From positions 806,001 through 870,000 of the forward strand of contig JACKAJ010000015.1 of the NCBI GenBank assembly GCA_020635135.1: a DNA stretch of 64,000 nucleotides, written 5' to 3'. Below the pieces are notes generated by a model, which was given only the letters and a program-made list of their open reading frames with translations, did no database searches and was not told the origin of the DNA. Shown in pieces: positions 60,265 through 64,000 of the stretch; within the stretch, counting starts at the first letter, position 1, and every line of letters begins with the position of its first letter. Source of the DNA: Halobacteriovoraceae bacterium. Its GTDB lineage: Bacteria; Bdellovibrionota; Bacteriovoracia; Bacteriovoracales; Bacteriovoracaceae. The translations under genes were made by a program, and so were the position numbers.

Positions 60265-62109
60265 ATGACACAAATTTTCAGAATTAGTAAAAAATATATT
60301 GCTATTTTTCATGATCTTCTCATGATCATTATCTCTTTTTACTTGGCTTGTTTTTTAAGGTTTGAATTTTCAAATCCTGTTAAAGAAATCATGCATTTCT
60401 ATCCGACCCTGTTGCTGATCTTTACAGTTAAAGCTATTTCATTTCAATTGTTTGGCTTTTATCGAGGAATCTGGCGCTACTCGAGTATCCCTGATCTCGT
60501 TAAAATTATTCAAAGTATCTCTTTTGGAAGCACACTCTCTGCAGGCATACTCTTCCTCTTTACACGTCTCGAAGGTTTTCCTCGCTCTGTTTTTCTCATG
60601 GATTGGTTTATTCTTATAATTCTGGTTGGGGGAAGTCGCCTTCTCTATCGCTTTGGTTTTGATTATTTTGAAACCATCAATATTTCTAAAGAAAAAAAAC
60701 AAGAAAACATTATCGTTATTGGAGCAGGGAAAGCTGGAGAACAAATAACTAGAGAAATTAAGAGAAGCCGCTTTGGTTATAATGTGGTGGCTATTCTCGA
60801 CGATTCCACTAATCGCCAAAGGAGAACTATTCAAGGGGTTAAAATTAAAGGGGGCATAGATGAACTCCCGACTATTGCTAAAAAATATGACGTTAAACTC
60901 GTTTTTATTGCCATCCCTAGTGCAGAAAGTGATCAGATAAGAAGAATCGTCAACAAGTGCCTAGAAGCGAAAGTCCGCTTTAAAACACTCCCCTCAATCA
61001 ACAGCATCATGACTGAGAAAGTTGCTCTCTCCCAACTTCGAAGTGTTAAACCAGAAGATCTGTTGAGAAGAAGTACGGTGAATCTTGATACCGAACAATT
61101 GGGAACAATGATTCAGGGGAATATCATTCTTGTTACTGGAGCCGGAGGATCAATTGGATCTGAACTTTGCCGACAGCTTATTAAATTCTCTCCAAGAAAA
61201 CTTGTGCTCTATGAAATGTGTGAGCTCTTTCTCTTTGATCTTGAAAACGAATTGAAAAATATTTTTCCGAATACAGAAATTATTCCAGCGATTGGCGATG
61301 TTAGAGATCAGATTCGCTTGAAGGAGATCTTTCAAGAACACCAACCCCATCTTGTTTTTCATGCAGCTGCTTACAAACATGTTCCCATGATGGAGCACAA
61401 TCCTCACGAGGCCATCAAAACAAACGTTATCGGAACTTATAATGTAGCTCAACTCGCCGGTGAATTCGGCTGCAAGAAATTCACTCTCATTTCAACGGAT
61501 AAAGCTGTCAATCCGACAAACATTATGGGTACGACCAAACGTTGTGCTGAAATGGTCAATATTTATATGCAGGAAAAGTTTCCACAAACTAGTTATGTCA
61601 CAGTGAGATTTGGAAATGTCCTTGGCAGTAATGGTTCAGTGATCCCAACTTTCAAAAGACAAATCCAGCAAGGCGGTCCTATTACTGTCACTCATCCAGA
61701 TATTACTCGCTATTTCATGAGCATACCAGAAGCCAGCCAATTAGTTCTGCAATCCACTAGTTTTGGTGAAAAAGGAAAAATATTCGTCCTCGATATGGGT
61801 TCTCCTATTAAGATTATAGATCTTGCAAAAGACATGATTTATCTAGCTGGACTCAAACCCAATATCGATATTGAAATTAAGATCACAGGTCTTCGACCTG
61901 GAGAAAAGCTCTATGAAGAACTCTTCAGTACTCAAGAAGAGCTTACTCAAACTTCTCATGCAAAAATTAAAGTTGCTAAAGCGAGACCTCTAAAGGCTGA
62001 TTTTCAAAAATTTATAAACGATATATTAAAAAATAAAGAAATGAATAAAGATGAAGTGATTGCTCATCTTCGTCAGGTCGTCCCTGAATTTTCACCAGGA
62101 CATCTTTAA
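60265..62109 (+). CDS. Membrane-bound UDP-HexNAc 4,6-dehydratase (WbpM/PglF-like)
   Basis: 614 residues: four N-terminal transmembrane helices, a CoA-binding-like Rossmann domain (IIVIGAGKAGEQITREIKRS) and a C-terminal extended-SDR domain (ILVTGAGGSIGSELCRQL). The catalytic region HAAAYKHVPMMEHNP and STDKAVNPTNIMGTTKR match the large dehydratases WbpM, PglF and FlaA1-like CapD, which make UDP-4-keto-6-deoxy sugars from UDP-GlcNAc. The product would feed bacillosamine, QuiNAc or FucNAc branches. Overlaps the next gene by one base. Confidence 0.92.
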   Translation: MTQIFRISKKYIAIFHDLLMIIISFYLACFLRFEFSNPVKEIMHFYPTLLLIFTVKAISFQLFGFYRGIWRYSSIPDLVKIIQSISFGSTLSAGILFLFTRLEGFPRSVFLMDWFILIILVGGSRLLYRFGFDYFETINISKEKKQENIIVIGAGKAGEQITREIKRSRFGYNVVAILDDSTNRQRRTIQGVKIKGGIDELPTIAKKYDVKLVFIAIPSAESDQIRRIVNKCLEAKVRFKTLPSINSIMTEKVALSQLRSVKPEDLLRRSTVNLDTEQLGTMIQGNIILVTGAGGSIGSELCRQLIKFSPRKLVLYEMCELFLFDLENELKNIFPNTEIIPAIGDVRDQIRLKEIFQEHQPHLVFHAAAYKHVPMMEHNPHEAIKTNVIGTYNVAQLAGEFGCKKFTLISTDKAVNPTNIMGTTKRCAEMVNIYMQEKFPQTSYVTVRFGNVLGSNGSVIPTFKRQIQQGGPITVTHPDITRYFMSIPEASQLVLQSTSFGEKGKIFVLDMGSPIKIIDLAKDMIYLAGLKPNIDIEIKITGLRPGEKLYEELFSTQEELTQTSHAKIKVAKARPLKADFQKFINDILKNKEMNKDEVIAHLRQVVPEFSPGHL

Positions 62110-63365
62110 TGACTGAAGTAGAACAAACAATCAATTTTGAATTTAAATTGATCATCATTGCGATGTATGCTCTGGCTATCAGTCTGTTTGTCTCAACAAC
62201 TGGAAATTCCCTTTATCACATTTTAAGTATCATTCCATTCATTCATTTGTTTTTTAAATATTTTAAAGATTTTCCGTGGAAAAAATATTTAAGCGCACAA
62301 GCCCTGATCCTCATTGTCATTGGCTTTAGCATTTCAATTGCTTTTAATCTCAATATTATTGAACACCCTGGTCGCCATTTTTCTAAACTTAAGTATTTTA
62401 TTTTTCCAATACTTGCAATTCCTGCTTATTTTGAGTTATTCCAACATCGAATTTCAAAAAAAACTGTTAGCAAGCTCCTCTATACATTTATGACTTTTAC
62501 TTCGCTCGCAACATTAAGTGGATTAATTGGTCTGTACACTGGCTACAATCCTCTGCGCTTCTCAGCTGCCTGTGACCCTGAAAGAAATTGTGGGATGTAC
62601 GGGATGCTCATGACCTATGCCCATGGGATTGCCTGGTTTAACCTTCTGATGCTCGGAATGCTAAAACACTCTCGAATTGTTCAAAATGTTTTGGATAAAA
62701 GATTTTTAATTATTACAACTCTGATTAACCTTATAGGAATGTATTTGACGTATACGAGAGGAGCTTTTCTCGCCTTTATCGCGGCTCTTCCGTTCTTCTT
62801 ACTTTGGAAAAGATTTAAACTTTTTATTTCTATTTTAACTTTTTTTACAATCGTTCTCGGAGCTATTAGCTACATCGAATTGAGTAATATCAAACTTGCG
62901 AAAGATGAAACTCAAGAAATTTACCGTCTGGGCAGAGGAAACAATGAATCACGACTTGCACTTTATAAAACGGCATATCGGATTTTCCTAGAAAAGCCCT
63001 TAACAGGAATTGGTTTTAATAACTTTGGAAATCTCGTAAAAGATTATAAAATAAAATTTAATATCAAAGAAGATATTAACTTCAAAAGTCACGCTCATAA
63101 CAATTACTTTGAAATTCTTGCTGATACAGGATTACTTGGCTTTATTCCTTTTATCTTCTTCTTTTTATTTTGGTTCATTGAAATGCTTAAAAGGCGAGAT
63201 ATCCTTGGAGACATCGTTCAGGTTTTCATTATAGGCTTTGCAGGTTCGGGTTTAACTCAAAGTACTATCGTCGATAGTGAAAACTTATTTTTCGTTTTTA
63301 TTGTATATGTAATCTCCCTTACTGTACCCCACATAGCTAACTCCCACCAAGAGGTGCAAGCATGA
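62109..63365 (+). CDS. O-antigen ligase/polymerase (Wzy/WaaL family)
   Basis: 418-residue membrane protein with about eleven helices. The large periplasmic loop carries the Wzy_C pattern: RGAFLAFIAALP, NNESRLALYKTAYRIFLEKPLTGIGFNNFGN and SHAHNNYFEILADTGLLGF, including the conserved R and H residues. It acts at the periplasmic face, either polymerising repeat units or ligating glycan to lipid A core; the two are not separable from sequence. Its stop overlaps the flippase start (ATGA). Confidence 0.88.
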   Translation: MTEVEQTINFEFKLIIIAMYALAISLFVSTTGNSLYHILSIIPFIHLFFKYFKDFPWKKYLSAQALILIVIGFSISIAFNLNIIEHPGRHFSKLKYFIFPILAIPAYFELFQHRISKKTVSKLLYTFMTFTSLATLSGLIGLYTGYNPLRFSAACDPERNCGMYGMLMTYAHGIAWFNLLMLGMLKHSRIVQNVLDKRFLIITTLINLIGMYLTYTRGAFLAFIAALPFFLLWKRFKLFISILTFFTIVLGAISYIELSNIKLAKDETQEIYRLGRGNNESRLALYKTAYRIFLEKPLTGIGFNNFGNLVKDYKIKFNIKEDINFKSHAHNNYFEILADTGLLGFIPFIFFFLFWFIEMLKRRDILGDIVQVFIIGFAGSGLTQSTIVDSENLFFVFIVYVISLTVPHIANSHQEVQA

Positions 63366-64000
63366 GAAGGATAATTGACTATATTCTCGCTCGCCCTTTT
63401 ATTCAAAACGTCTTGACGTTAATCTCAGGAACAGTACTCGCACAAATACTTCCTGTTATATTAAGTCCCATTCTTACCCGAGTTTATCTCCCGACTCACT
63501 TTGGTGGATTCGCGCTTTACGTAGGTGTTACGGCCCTCTTATCCGTTTTTGCGACTGGACGCTATGAATACGCCTTACTACTTCCTAAGACTAAGCGTGC
63601 TGCAGTTCAAGTTTTGGCCATGGGTTACATTACAAACATCATAGTAACAACTCTTGTATTCCTGCTGGCGATTATTTGCTATTTTATCCAGAAGCCGGCT
63701 TCTCTCACATTTCTCGATGAAGGTATTTTTCTTATTCCCTTAGGGACACTCTTTGTTTCGAGTTATCAACTTCTTAATCTTTGGTTTAACCGCATCCAAA
63801 AGTATAAAATTCTTGCGACAAGTAGGATAATCCGCTCTTTTTCCATTGCTCTTATTAGTTTACTCCTAGGTTATTTAGGTTATAGTCGCCTCGGTTTATT
63901 GATTGGAGATATCCTTGGTCTCACTATGGCCAATATTTTTCTTATGTATAATTTTTATAGAGAGCACCATCAAGATAAAAAAATGTTTTCAGAGCTTAGT
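63362..64000 (+). CDS. Wzx-like polysaccharide flippase (truncated by window end)
   Basis: My translation from ATG 63362 stays open for 213 codons to the window edge. It begins with a short basic segment and then six or so hydrophobic helices (VLTLISGTVLAQILPVILSPILTRVYLP, LYVGVTALLSVFATGRYEYALLLPK). The pairing of 'P-I-LTRVY-P-x-FG' with 'R-YE-A-LLP' is the signature of the MOP-superfamily Wzx/RfbX group, which flips undecaprenyl-linked repeat units. Typical length is 400-480, so about half is visible. Cotranscribed with the ligase/polymerase. Confidence 0.9.
   Translation, partial: MRRIIDYILARPFIQNVLTLISGTVLAQILPVILSPILTRVYLPTHFGGFALYVGVTALLSVFATGRYEYALLLPKTKRAAVQVLAMGYITNIIVTTLVFLLAIICYFIQKPASLTFLDEGIFLIPLGTLFVSSYQLLNLWFNRIQKYKILATSRIIRSFSIALISLLLGYLGYSRLGLLIGDILGLTMANIFLMYNFYREHHQDKKMFSELS

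Overview
The window is low-GC, Gram-negative bacterial chromosome. It has outer-membrane beta-barrel and lipoprotein genes, a BamB-like assembly factor, MsbA-type export, an O-antigen or capsule locus, flagellin and sigma-70. The low GC, many short secreted or lipoprotein orphans, a 23S-intervening-sequence type protein relic and a Lys-repeat histone-like protein suggest Bdellovibrionota, most likely the Bacteriovorax/Peredibacter side. That placement is an inference; no rRNA is present to test it.

Layout. 0-6.4 kb: a housekeeping block on the minus strand (rnc-era-der, then yfgM-bamB), interrupted by two plus-strand outer-membrane proteins. 6.5-12.9 kb: plus-strand genes for a TadG-like protein, a Lys-repeat/acidic DNA-binding-like protein, glutaredoxin, an HD phosphohydrolase and two envelope proteins. 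12.9-14.7 kb: an accessory patch with a 190-bp palindromic element, MarR regulator, decayed IVS-protein gene between long inverted repeats, secreted orphan and hairpin repeat. 14.7-19.2 kb: cell-shape operon mreC-mreD-mrdA-rodA (minus). 19.3-21.1 kb: PpiD-like chaperone and ferredoxin.

21.1-31 kb is the most plastic part: a lipoprotein, decayed histidine kinase/receiver gene, MscS channel, secreted orphans including a frameshifted amidoligase-like gene, a DUF2975-like protein, a toxin-antitoxin-cytidine deaminase operon with a clear promoter/operator, a serine beta-lactamase-like lipoprotein and an IS remnant, ending at an initiator tRNA-fMet. Four related ~100-nt hairpin repeats (one near 14.7 kb, three in 27.9-30.5 kb) lie 3' of accessory genes in gene-cassette-like fashion. 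A second repeat family (3.1, 27.4 and 30.7 kb) resembles REP palindromes.

31-47 kb is mostly core: rluB, scpB-scpA, an M50 protease, Nudix hydrolase, flagellin, histidine kinase plus FIST sensor, secreted metzincin-like protease, and trmB-dnaG-rpoD. 47-54.6 kb: SWIM/SNF2 helicase, gmhA, LTA-synthase-like sulfatase and MsbA-like exporter. From 54.7 kb to the end runs a surface-polysaccharide locus: WbpB-like oxidoreductase, three GT4 glycosyltransferases, methyltransferase, WbpM/PglF-like dehydratase, O-antigen ligase/polymerase and a Wzx-like flippase cut by the window edge.

The best candidates for something undescribed are the cassette-like hairpin repeats with a constant loop and covarying stems, and the secreted amidoligase-like gene whose motifs continue across a -1 shift at a slippery heptamer.
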